From Caryophanales bacterium UBA6985 (GTDB lineage Bacteria > Bacillota_I > Bacilli_A > RF39 > UBA660): a stretch of 56,944 nt of DNA. This document shows, one piece after another, positions 49,634 to 56,944 of this stretch. The position numbers and the translations under genes were made by a program. Where the stretch lies: NCBI GenBank assembly GCA_002450035.1, contig DJYF01000056.1, positions 1 to 56,944 on the forward strand. The letters are read 5' to 3'. The notes under the pieces were generated by a model. The model was not told the DNA's origin and made no database searches. It was given only the letters and a program-made list of their open reading frames with translations. The stretch's first letter is position 1. Every line of letters begins with the position of its first letter.

Positions 49634-50272
49634 ATGAAAGAAAGCATTGAGTTAATAAAAGGTGAAATAGGATCTGCTACTTTAGTAGCTGTATCTAAAA
49701 CTAAATCTAAGGAAGAAATATTAGAAGCTTATGACTTAGGTATAAGAGATTTTGGTGAAAACTATGTTCAAGAACTTATAGAAAAGATGGATAGTCTTCC
49801 AAGTGATATAAGATGGCATATGATAGGCCATTTACAAACTAATAAAGTAAAAGATATAGTTAAAAGAAATATATATTTAATTGAGTCCGTTGATTCTGTT
49901 AAACTTGCTAATACTATTAATAAAGAAGCAATTAAGAATAATAAGACTGTTAATATTTTAATTGAAGTAAATATAGTTGATGATCCTAATAAAACAGGAT
50001 GTAGATTAGAAGATTTAGATAATATAATTAGTGAAGTTAATAATTTATCTAATATTAATTTAAAAGGATTAATGGCTATTGGTCCAATTACTAGTGATTC
50101 TAAAGAAATAATTAAATATTTTAAACAAATGAAGAAATTAAAAGATAAATATAAGTTGGAACTATTATCTATGGGTATGAGTAGTGATTATAAAGAAGCA
50201 TTAAAGTGTGGTACTGATATAGTTAGAATAGGTACTAAAATATTTGGAGAAAGAAACTATTTTAAAAAATAG
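49634..50272 (+). CDS. PLP homeostasis protein YggS/YlmE family
   Basis: 212 residues from ATG 49634 after AGAGAGTGAT. Alanine-racemase-like barrel: LVAVSKTKS (PLP-binding Lys), DFGENYVQEL, WHMIGHLQTNK, LIEVNI...KTGCRLEDL, GLMAIGP, LSMGMSSDYKEALKCGTDIVRIGTKIFGER. It binds pyridoxal phosphate and helps control its level; no enzymatic activity is known. In Gram-positive bacteria it precedes sepF and divIVA, exactly as here. Confidence 0.94.
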   Translation: MKESIELIKGEIGSATLVAVSKTKSKEEILEAYDLGIRDFGENYVQELIEKMDSLPSDIRWHMIGHLQTNKVKDIVKRNIYLIESVDSVKLANTINKEAIKNNKTVNILIEVNIVDDPNKTGCRLEDLDNIISEVNNLSNINLKGLMAIGPITSDSKEIIKYFKQMKKLKDKYKLELLSMGMSSDYKEALKCGTDIVRIGTKIFGERNYFKK

Positions 50273-50281
50273 TTTTTTTAT
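50258..50281 (+). terminator. Terminator-like hairpin at the end of yggS
   Basis: AACTATTTT and AAAATAGTT then T7, overlapping the stop codon. Confidence 0.7.
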
Positions 50282-50343
50282 TACTTATTTACTAATAGAC
50301 ATATTTTTGTTATTATATAAATAGTAATCATAGGAGGTGCTGT

Positions 50344-50748
50344 ATGGCATTTGAACATATTAAAAAGATATTATATCCTGAAAGAGGAGAAGACACTGAA
50401 TCTATTGAAGATGAATCATATGAAGTAGATGCTAAAAGTGTTTCTAAAGCAGGAAGTAAGATGGTTTTAGTTGAACCTAGAGCATATTCTGAAAGTCAAA
50501 CTATTGCTGATCATTTAAAGGGTAGAAACTCTGTAGTTGTTAATCTAAAACGTGTTACTAATGATCAAGCTAAAAGAATCATTGATTTTTTAAGTGGTAC
50601 ATTATATGCTATTGGTGGAGACATGCAAAAATTAGGCAATGGTATTTATTTATGCACTCCTAAAAATGTTAATGTTGAAGGTCGCATGAGCGATTTAGAA
50701 GAGGATAAAAAGGCTAAAGCTAAAATTGAAGATGAATTAGATTTCTAA
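50344..50748 (+). CDS. sepF: Cell division protein SepF
   Basis: 134 residues. An N-terminal amphipathic membrane-binding helix ([12 protein letters not shown]), an acidic linker, then the SepF core: [46 protein letters not shown] and [26 protein letters not shown]. SepF anchors FtsZ polymers to the membrane. AGGAGGTG precedes the ATG. Confidence 0.95.
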   Translation: MAFEHIKKILYPERGEDTESIEDESYEVDAKSVSKAGSKMVLVEPRAYSESQTIADHLKGRNSVVVNLKRVTNDQAKRIIDFLSGTLYAIGGDMQKLGNGIYLCTPKNVNVEGRMSDLEEDKKAKAKIEDELDF

Positions 50749-50770
50749 TAATATAAGTTAGGTGATTATC

Positions 50771-51199
50771 ATGAAAAAATTTAGTAAGAGTTTTTCAGGA
50801 TACAATACCCGTGAAGTAAATGCTTTTGTTAATGATGTAGTAACTCATGTAGATGAAATGCTACATAAAATGAAAGAAAAAGACATGGAAATTGATAGAC
50901 TGAATAAAGAATTAGAACATTATAAAAGTATGGATGCTACTTTAAATAGAGCTATAGTAATGGCTGAAGAAAGTAGTAAAAAGTATCAACAAAGTAGCAT
51001 AAGTGAAAGTGACTTAATAGTTACAGAAGCTAAGAGAAATGCTAATAGAATTATTAATGATGCTCTTACTAAAGCAGAACATATTGAAGAAGAAACTCAA
51101 AGAATGAGAAGAAATATAATCACTTATAAAAGAAGAATTAAATCTCTTATAGATCAACAAGCTGATTTAGTAGATGATTTAGATAAAATTGATTTATAA
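50771..51199 (+). CDS. divIVA: DivIVA-family septum/pole protein
   Basis: 142 residues from ATG 50771 after AGGTGAT. The first 55 residues carry the lipid-binding head (FSKSFSGYNTREVNAFVNDVVTHVDEML), followed by coiled coil (KEKDMEIDRLNKELEHYK; about 60-140, rich in Glu/Lys/Arg). It senses negative membrane curvature and marks division sites. The normal gene order yggS-sepF-(yggT, ylmH)-divIVA is shortened, without yggT or ylmH between. Confidence 0.92.
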   Translation: MKKFSKSFSGYNTREVNAFVNDVVTHVDEMLHKMKEKDMEIDRLNKELEHYKSMDATLNRAIVMAEESSKKYQQSSISESDLIVTEAKRNANRIINDALTKAEHIEEETQRMRRNIITYKRRIKSLIDQQADLVDDLDKIDL

Positions 51200-51229
51200 A
51201 ATATACCTTTATGGTATATTTTTTTATTT
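51198..51229 (+). terminator. Intrinsic terminator of sepF-divIVA
   Basis: AAATATACC, TTTAT, GGTATATTT then T. Confidence 0.85.
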
Positions 51230-51270
51230 ATCTATATATAGTAAAATAGTATATAGAATAGAGGGACATT

Positions 51271-52044
51271 ATGTATCAGATTATTAAAAATGAACAACTT
51301 AAAGATAATACATATATTCTAGAGGTAAATGCTCCTTTAATAGCTAAATCTATTAAACCTGGAGAGTTTGTTATTATTATGGTTGATAACATGGCTGAAA
51401 GAATTCCTATGGCTGTTTATCAAGTTAATGGAGATAATTTAGTTATTCTTTATGATGTAAAAGGTTATTCAACTAACGAATTAAAAAATACTAAATCTAT
51501 ATTTTCTATATTAGGTCCATTAGGAAAAGAGTCTGTTCTTTCATCTAATATTGATGACTATAAAGATAAGAAAATTTGCTTTATTGTTCATGGTACTGGT
51601 GTTGCGTCTATTAAGAGAATATCCCTTGAATTAAGTAAGAATAATATTGTTAATGAGATTTTCTATGTAGATTATTCTTTAACTGATGAGGATGTTATTA
51701 CTAATGAAGAAATCACTTCTACAATTAGTAATTTTGATGTAGTATTTACTGTTGGTTCTTTTGAATTTATGGAGAGTATTGTTCAAAAGGCACGAGATTT
51801 AAACAAAGAAATATTCGTTTCCCTTGCACCTTTGATGCTTGATGGTGTAGGTTTATGTGGCGCTTGTAGAGTTTTAATAAATGGTAAGATTAAATTTGCT
51901 TGCATGGATGGTCCTGAGTTCAATGGTCTTGAAGTTGATTTTGATTCTGCTAAGAAGAGAATGATGTTATTTAAGACTGAAGAAGGTAGAAGGTATTTAC
52001 AAGAAACAGAAGGAAATACTTTTAAACCTGAGGAGGTGCAATAA
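51271..52044 (+). CDS. nfnA: NfnA: NAD-binding subunit of NADH-dependent ferredoxin:NADP oxidoreductase
   Basis: 257 residues. FAD/NAD-binding ferredoxin-reductase fold: ERIPMAVYQ (FAD), FIVHGTGVASIKRI (nucleotide loop) and, near the C-terminus, DGVGLCGACRV...KFACMDGPEFNG, which supplies the [2Fe-2S] ligands Asp/Cys. The very similar sulfide/dihydroorotate dehydrogenase electron-transfer proteins are excluded by the partner gene. It overlaps nfnB by one base (TAATG). The enzyme bifurcates electrons between NADPH, NAD+ and ferredoxin. Confidence 0.9.
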   Translation: MYQIIKNEQLKDNTYILEVNAPLIAKSIKPGEFVIIMVDNMAERIPMAVYQVNGDNLVILYDVKGYSTNELKNTKSIFSILGPLGKESVLSSNIDDYKDKKICFIVHGTGVASIKRISLELSKNNIVNEIFYVDYSLTDEDVITNEEITSTISNFDVVFTVGSFEFMESIVQKARDLNKEIFVSLAPLMLDGVGLCGACRVLINGKIKFACMDGPEFNGLEVDFDSAKKRMMLFKTEEGRRYLQETEGNTFKPEEVQ

Positions 52045-53405
52045 TGAATCCTGAAGATTTAAAAAGAACTCCTATGAAAAACTTGGATCCAATAATGCGA
52101 ATTCATAACTTTGAAGAAGTTGAATGTGGCTATACAAAAGAAGAAGCTATAAAAGAAGCAAGTAGATGCTTACATTGTAAGAATCCTCAATGTATGAAAG
52201 GTTGTCCTGTTGGGCATAGAATTCCTGAATGGATAGAGTTAATTAAAGAAGATAAAATAGATGAAGCTTATAAAATAATTGATGAAGTGTCTTTACTACC
52301 AGCTATATGTGGTAGAGTTTGTCCTCAAGAGCAACAATGTGAAAAGTTATGTGTAAGAGGAGTGAAAGGTGAAGCTATTGCCATTGGTGCATTAGAGCGT
52401 TATGTTGCTGATCATGCTACCAAAACTCCTGTTAAAGCAAATTCGTTTAATGGGAAAAAGATAGCAGTCGTAGGATCTGGACCAGCAGGTCTTACTTGTG
52501 CAGTTGATCTAGCACGTCTTGGCTATAAAGTAGTAATATATGAAGCACTTCATAGACCAGGTGGAGTTCTTGCTTGGGGTATTCCAGAGTTTAGACTTCC
52601 AAATAAAATAGTTGATGATGAAATAGAATTGGTTAAGTCTTTAGGTATAGAAATAGTATTTGATACCATTGTTGGTAAAACAATTATGCTTGAAGAATTA
52701 CAAAAGAATTATCATGCAATATTTATTGCAAGTGGTGCTAATGTACCTAAGTTCATGGGTATACCAGGAGAAGATGGTCTTGGAGTAATGAGCGCAAATG
52801 AATTACTTATAAGAGTTAATTTGATGGATGGTATGTTAGATAATTCTCGTACTCCTATAAAAGTACCAAGAATTGCTTATGTAATTGGTGGAGGTAATGT
52901 TGCCATGGATGCTGCACGTACTATTAGAAGATTTGGTGCAGAAGTACATGTAATGTATAGACGTAGTCATGATGAACTTCCAGCTCTTGGTAAAGAATCA
53001 AGAGAAACAGAAGAAGAAGGAATTATATTTGATTACTTAACTACACCAATTGAAATACTTAAGGATGAGTTAACTGGTAAAGTAGTCGGAATGAAGTGCA
53101 TTAAATATCAATTAGGTGAAAAAGGTGAAGATGGAAGAGCAACAATCACTGAAATACCTAACTCAGAATATACTGTTACATGTGATCAAGTAATATATGC
53201 AATTAGTTCAAATGCTAATAATATTGCTACCAAAGATACAGATATATTACATATGAAAAATGGCCTAATATTTACAAATGAGTACCAAACAACAGTAGAT
53301 AATATATATGCTGGAGGAGATAATATAACTGGTCCTATGACTGTTATTAAAGCAATGGAAGCAGGAAGAAAAAGTGCCAAATTGATTGACAGTCAGTTGA
53401 AATAA
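52044..53405 (+). CDS. nfnB: NfnB: NADPH-binding subunit (glutamate synthase small-chain homologue)
   Basis: 453 residues. The N-terminal 4Fe-4S region has Cys in CLHCKNPQCMKGCPV and ICGRVCPQEQQCEKLC. Two nucleotide-binding domains follow: VVGSGPAGLTCAVDLARLGYKVVIYEA (FAD) and YVIGGGNVAMDAARTIRRFGAEVHVMYRRS (NADPH), ending DNIYAGGDNITGPMTVIKAMEAGRKSA. Alone it could be annotated as gltD-like (often named gltA), but the tight coupling to NfnA identifies the transhydrogenase. Confidence 0.93.
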   Translation: MNPEDLKRTPMKNLDPIMRIHNFEEVECGYTKEEAIKEASRCLHCKNPQCMKGCPVGHRIPEWIELIKEDKIDEAYKIIDEVSLLPAICGRVCPQEQQCEKLCVRGVKGEAIAIGALERYVADHATKTPVKANSFNGKKIAVVGSGPAGLTCAVDLARLGYKVVIYEALHRPGGVLAWGIPEFRLPNKIVDDEIELVKSLGIEIVFDTIVGKTIMLEELQKNYHAIFIASGANVPKFMGIPGEDGLGVMSANELLIRVNLMDGMLDNSRTPIKVPRIAYVIGGGNVAMDAARTIRRFGAEVHVMYRRSHDELPALGKESRETEEEGIIFDYLTTPIEILKDELTGKVVGMKCIKYQLGEKGEDGRATITEIPNSEYTVTCDQVIYAISSNANNIATKDTDILHMKNGLIFTNEYQTTVDNIYAGGDNITGPMTVIKAMEAGRKSAKLIDSQLK

Positions 53406-53459
53406 AATTTGCTTTTTTTAAAACTCGTAGTATATAATAGAAAATGCGGGTGATAAAAA

Positions 53460-54098
53460 ATGGATAATGAAAGGTTTAAGATTAGTAAAATAGTTATATT
53501 TGTACTAGTCATTATGTTAGGATTTGTACTTATAAAAACAACATTTAGTAATAATGTTGTTAATACTAATAACGAAAAGAAGGAAGTGGAATTAATGAGT
53601 GGATTACATCATGTAGTTATCTCAGTTAAAGATCTTGGAGATATAAAATTAGAGTTAGATGCAAATATTGCACCTATTACAGTTACTAACTTTTTAAAAC
53701 TTGTTAATGATAAGTTCTATGATGGACTTACATTCCATAGAATTATAAAAGGATTTATGATTCAAGGTGGAGATCCAACAGGAACAGGTTTTGGTGGAAG
53801 TGAAGAAACAATAAAAGGTGAATTTGCTTCTAATGGAGTAAATAATACTATTAGCCATGTAAGAGGAGTTATTTCTATGGCTAGAAGTAATCATCCTGAT
53901 AGTGCTTCAAGTCAATTCTTTATTGTTCAAGATGATTCAACATATCTAGATGGTAACTATGCTGGATTTGGTCATGTTACTGAAGGTATGGAAGTAGTTG
54001 ATAAAGTAGTTGAAGCTGTTAAAGGTAAAGCAGGTAAGAATGGTGAAGTAGAAGCTAAGGATCAACCTGTTATTACAAGTATTACTCAACTTGATTAA
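53460..54098 (+). CDS. Membrane-anchored cyclophilin-type peptidyl-prolyl isomerase
   Basis: 212 residues. A signal anchor (about 11-30: IVIFVLVIMLGFVLIKTTF) precedes a cyclophilin domain: FYDGLTFHRIIKGFMIQGGDPTGTGFGG (catalytic Arg, FxxQGG), GVISMARSNHPDSASSQFFI and NYAGFGHVTEGMEVVDKV. It speeds folding of exported proteins on the outer face of the membrane. GGGTGAT precedes ATG 53460. Confidence 0.92.
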   Translation: MDNERFKISKIVIFVLVIMLGFVLIKTTFSNNVVNTNNEKKEVELMSGLHHVVISVKDLGDIKLELDANIAPITVTNFLKLVNDKFYDGLTFHRIIKGFMIQGGDPTGTGFGGSEETIKGEFASNGVNNTISHVRGVISMARSNHPDSASSQFFIVQDDSTYLDGNYAGFGHVTEGMEVVDKVVEAVKGKAGKNGEVEAKDQPVITSITQLD

Positions 54099-54147
54099 TA
54101 TCTTTTATTAAACCCTACGAAGTGATATAATTAATTATGTGATTATG

Positions 54148-56022
54148 ATGAAGAATTTTATTAAAAAAAATAATTACTTATTTAGTTATATGTTAATCTT
54201 CGTAGGATTTTTTTCTATGTCTGTTTATACGTATTTTTATTCAAGACAATTCATAGATACTAATGTTTTTAAATTTGCAGTTAATCTTAGATATAATCTA
54301 ATTTGGTTATTTTTTAGTTTGTCATGGATTATTATATTTGAAGGATTATTTTATCTAAGTAAGAATAAACATAAACTATTTGTTTATAATTTTTTATCTA
54401 TATTATGGACTGTAGTGTTTGTAGTACAGATATGTTATTGTGATGAACTTGGTAAGTTTATGATATTCTCAGATATCTTTGTTGCTGGTGAAGGACTTCA
54501 ATATGTAAAGCAAGTATTATTAAATTTAGACTTAGGAATGGTTATTGTTGCTATATTTAATATATGTTGCACTATTGCAGTTAATAAACTATTACATAAA
54601 GATTTAAAGGTTAAAGAAGATAGTAAAAGTAAACTTGCTATTTTCTTACTAATTGTATTTGCTCTATCATTTAGATTAGTTGCTTTTATTTCTCTAGGTA
54701 GAGCTAATAATAATCCTAATTTTGAAAACCTATGGGAAGAAAACTATAATGCTAAAGATATTTATAAAAAGTTTATTAATCCTAATACATCAATGTATGT
54801 ATCTGGATTATACGAATATGATTTAAGAGCTGTTTATAAATACTATTATAATTTAATAACAATTGATAAAGATGTATTAAAAGAAGAAATTGATCTTTAT
54901 AATTCTTTATATAATAAAGAGGTTAATCCAAATGAATATACTGGTATATTCAAGGATAAAAATGTTATATATGTTTTGATGGAATCAATTGATAGTTGGA
55001 TTATAGATGATACAACTATGCCAACATTAAGTAAGATAAGAAGAGAAGGTTTAAACTTTACTAATAGATATTCTCCTTTCTTTAATGGTGGTCAAACAAT
55101 TAATTCTGAATTTGCTGTTAATAGTGGATTATATTCAATAACTGATTATGATACTATTTATGATATTAAGACAGTTAATTATAAGTATAGTCTTGCTAAT
55201 ATGTTTAAGAAAGCAGGATATAAAGTAAATTCATTCCATGCTAATACTGGTACTTTCTATAATAGAAGTAGTTTCCATAAATTACTAGGATATGATAATC
55301 ATTATTCCGCACTTGATTTACAAGAAGAAGGAAAACTTAATAAAGAGACAAATTATTTCATGGATTCATCTTTAATAAGTGATGATAAATTATCTAAATT
55401 AATATTTGGTGATAAGAGTAAATTTTTATCATTTATTACTACTTATTCAGCTCACTTAGAGTATTCTAAAACAAATAAGATATTTAAAACTTTAGATGGA
55501 GCGCTTGAAAACACATATCCTTTTGAAGAAGAATATATTTATAGAACACTTGCTACTGATACTGATAAGTTCTTAGAAATATTACTTGAAAAGTTAGAAG
55601 ATTATAATAGACTTGATGATACAGTTATAGTACTTGTAAGTGATCATTATTCATATGGTTATAGTGATATCAATTATGTAGCAGAGAAGAAGAACGTTCC
55701 TTATGTAGATGGAAGATATTTACAAAATACACCATTTATAATTTGGTCTAAAGATATTGAACACAAAGATATTGATACAATACTTGATACCGCTGATATC
55801 TTACCAACAGTTCTTAATATGTTTGGTATAAAGTATGATGTTAATAAATACATGGGAGATGATGTATTTAGTAGTGACCATGATAACTTTGTATGGTTTA
55901 GTGATGCATCTATTATTAGTAGCGGTAAAGGAAAATATACGAAGGATCAAATGTATGCTAAAGCCAATTTAAATATTATTAAGAACAGAAATATTTTACT
56001 TACTAATTATTATGGTAAATAG
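54148..56022 (+). CDS. LtaS-type sulfatase-fold enzyme (second copy)
   Basis: 624 residues from ATG 54148 (54145 is also possible; GTGAT lies just upstream). Five membrane helices (about 10-185) and an extracellular catalytic domain with VLMESIDSW (metal Glu), GGQTINSEFAVNSGLY (nucleophile Thr), ITTYSAHLEYS (His), and VLVSDHYSYG (Asp-His). It differs from the 33391 copy across the helices but shares all catalytic positions. Two LtaS-like enzymes can divide into a primase that makes the first unit and a polymerase; which is which is unknown. Confidence 0.88.
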   Translation: MKNFIKKNNYLFSYMLIFVGFFSMSVYTYFYSRQFIDTNVFKFAVNLRYNLIWLFFSLSWIIIFEGLFYLSKNKHKLFVYNFLSILWTVVFVVQICYCDELGKFMIFSDIFVAGEGLQYVKQVLLNLDLGMVIVAIFNICCTIAVNKLLHKDLKVKEDSKSKLAIFLLIVFALSFRLVAFISLGRANNNPNFENLWEENYNAKDIYKKFINPNTSMYVSGLYEYDLRAVYKYYYNLITIDKDVLKEEIDLYNSLYNKEVNPNEYTGIFKDKNVIYVLMESIDSWIIDDTTMPTLSKIRREGLNFTNRYSPFFNGGQTINSEFAVNSGLYSITDYDTIYDIKTVNYKYSLANMFKKAGYKVNSFHANTGTFYNRSSFHKLLGYDNHYSALDLQEEGKLNKETNYFMDSSLISDDKLSKLIFGDKSKFLSFITTYSAHLEYSKTNKIFKTLDGALENTYPFEEEYIYRTLATDTDKFLEILLEKLEDYNRLDDTVIVLVSDHYSYGYSDINYVAEKKNVPYVDGRYLQNTPFIIWSKDIEHKDIDTILDTADILPTVLNMFGIKYDVNKYMGDDVFSSDHDNFVWFSDASIISSGKGKYTKDQMYAKANLNIIKNRNILLTNYYGK

Positions 56023-56032
56023 GAGGTAAATG

Positions 56033-56644
56033 ATGAATGATGTTAGAGAAATAGTTTTATATTTTGGAGATGGTTCAAGACTTGTTCCTGTTGATATTGC
56101 AAAGGGTTTAACTGATAGATATTCAGAACTTGGAAATCCTTTAGTACTTACTCCTGAAGGTAATAATCCTCATAGTCCAATTGTAGTATTTAAAGAGAAT
56201 AGTGATTTTATGATTACTGTTACTCTTATGACTGTAAATGTAGTAATTAATCATAACTATTTTGATAAGATGGATACTATTATATTTGACTTAGTAGATA
56301 TGTTTGATGAACAAAATGTATCTTTATCAAGAATGGGTATAGTTTATTCTTTATTCTATAACTCTGATAAAAAAGATATATTGCTTAATAAAGTATTTAA
56401 TAGTGATATCTTACCTGAAGGTATGGAAGACTTTAGATTATCTTTCTTTAAGAAACTTGAAAGTAAATATGGAGACATAAACTGTTGGGAAAGAATTATT
56501 ACTGATAGTGCTAGAATGAGTGATTTACTATATCAATTTGACTTTAATACTAATTATGATAAGAATGCTGATTTTAATATGAAATTTATTAAAGAAATTA
56601 TTAGTATGGCAGATAAATATATTGATTCAAGAGTGGTTATTTAA
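56033..56644 (+). CDS. Uncharacterised 203-residue protein
   Basis: AGGAGG overlaps the preceding stop codon, and ATG 56033 or the ATG three bases earlier starts the frame. The product is soluble and alpha/beta: EIVLYFGDGSRLVPVDIAKGLTDRYSELG at the N-terminus, then IVVFKENSDFMITVTLMTVNVVINHNYFDKMDTIIFDLVDMF, and a helical acidic C-terminus. I recognise no family. The next gene overlaps it by one base. Confidence 0.75.
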   Translation: MNDVREIVLYFGDGSRLVPVDIAKGLTDRYSELGNPLVLTPEGNNPHSPIVVFKENSDFMITVTLMTVNVVINHNYFDKMDTIIFDLVDMFDEQNVSLSRMGIVYSLFYNSDKKDILLNKVFNSDILPEGMEDFRLSFFKKLESKYGDINCWERIITDSARMSDLLYQFDFNTNYDKNADFNMKFIKEIISMADKYIDSRVVI

Positions 56645-56944
56645 TGAAGAGTATTTATAATTATTTAGATGGATTATTATTAAGTTTATCTATTGTTGGT
56701 ATAGTTGGAGTATTCTTCCTTGTTAATAATAGATTCATATTTAATATAGTAGATGATATTAATTATCATGAAGAAGTATATAAGCTAATAGTTGATGATT
56801 TAAAAAAATATGATAACTCTTTAGTTTATGAACTTAATATTAAAGATATTAAAAAAGATTTGAAGTATTATATGAATAATGGATATGATTATCCTAATCT
56901 TACTTCTAAAATTAAAGTTGATAATGAAAATAAAAAAATAGAAG
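56644..56944 (+). CDS. Membrane-anchored protein of unknown function (3' end outside window)
   Basis: The ATG overlaps the previous stop as TAATG. The visible 100 residues are MKSIYNYLDGLLLSLSIVGI onward: one N-terminal helix (about 9-30) and a charged, helical extracytoplasmic region rich in Asp, Lys and Tyr. No motif is visible. Coupled translation suggests a joint role with the preceding protein. Confidence 0.65.
   Translation, partial: MKSIYNYLDGLLLSLSIVGIVGVFFLVNNRFIFNIVDDINYHEEVYKLIVDDLKKYDNSLVYELNIKDIKKDLKYYMNNGYDYPNLTSKIKVDNENKKIE

Noticed and set aside
1..56944. Mycoplasma-type code (TGA as Trp)
   Set aside because: TGA ends genes (for example 18538-18540 with ATGA overlap) and conserved Trp positions are TGG.
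1..56944. CRISPR arrays, insertion sequences, integrases, phage genes
   Set aside because: No regularly spaced repeats, transposase, recombinase or phage structural motif was seen on either strand.

Overview
The window is a very AT-rich, gene-dense piece of a bacterial chromosome. TGA is used as a stop (for example at 18538-18540) and Trp is TGG, so the standard bacterial code applies and not the Mycoplasma code. Gram-positive features are FtsK/SpoIIIE, SepF, DivIVA, a DivIB-type FtsQ, MurG, two LtaS-type enzymes, two sortases, T-box leaders, YlxM next to FtsY, and GGTGAT/AGGAGG ribosome binding sites. Low GC, short spacers and many small membrane proteins suggest an uncultured, host-associated anaerobe of the Bacilli/Erysipelotrichia/RF39-like kind. 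That placement is inference. NfnAB supports an anaerobic, ferredoxin-based metabolism.

Layout. 1-4.5 kb: end of serS, a MerR regulator, the ftsK translocase, two poorly known genes. 4.5-4.7 kb: minus-strand tRNA-Leu and tRNA-Ile2. 4.9-10.7 kb: a surface-protein block with a thioester-domain adhesin, a sortase overlapping it, membrane proteins, a Pro/Val-rich anchored protein, a small Cys-rich protein, and on the minus strand a class B-type sortase with a long cytoplasmic extension. 10.8-13.2 kb: a divergent RNB-fold protein and a membrane protein. 13.2-15.6 kb: a canonical threonine T-box, a gene of unknown function, and thrS. 15.6-19.4 kb: kinase-like protein, two CPBP-like membrane proteins, small membrane proteins, GtrA. 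19.4-27.2 kb: mtaB, LysM protein, TasA-like exported proteins, def, miaA, Nudix hydrolase, Ig-like protein, HU. 27.2-37.8 kb: VanY peptidase, a giant prepilin-like protein, murG, ftsQ/divIB, queH, a second prepilin-like protein, ltaS-like, ftsY, ylxM, a VirB2-like Cys-rich protein. 37.8-46.8 kb: a small membrane protein and tRNA-Ala on the minus strand, two related anchored proteins, priA, mgtC, a very short T-box-like leader, a LOG-family gene, glyS. 46.8-56.9 kb: a sortase-type surface protein, a possible type I toxin/antisense-RNA pair, yggS, sepF, divIVA, nfnA-nfnB, an anchored cyclophilin, a second ltaS-like gene, and two uncharacterised genes, the last cut by the window edge.

How the parts fit. 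Most of the window serves the cell envelope and division: lipid II synthesis (MurG), divisome (FtsQ, SepF, DivIVA, FtsK), teichoic acid polymerisation, peptidoglycan trimming (VanY), and export and anchoring of surface proteins. tRNA biology is the second theme: SerRS, ThrRS, GlyRS, MiaA, MtaB, QueH, peptide deformylase, and tRNA-sensing leaders before thrS and the LOG-glyS unit. The observations I rate highest are the ultra-short T-box-like leader before the LOG/glyS genes, the convergent hydrophobic peptide plus small RNA near 49.3-49.5 kb, the RNB protein with an altered acidic cluster, the intrinsic terminator buried in the adhesin/sortase overlap, the extended class B sortase, and a six-cysteine tail shared by two distant proteins.

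Starts were reassigned where an in-frame GTG lies inside a GGTGAT ribosome binding site: the ATG (or, in two cases, TTG) 3-6 bases after it was preferred.
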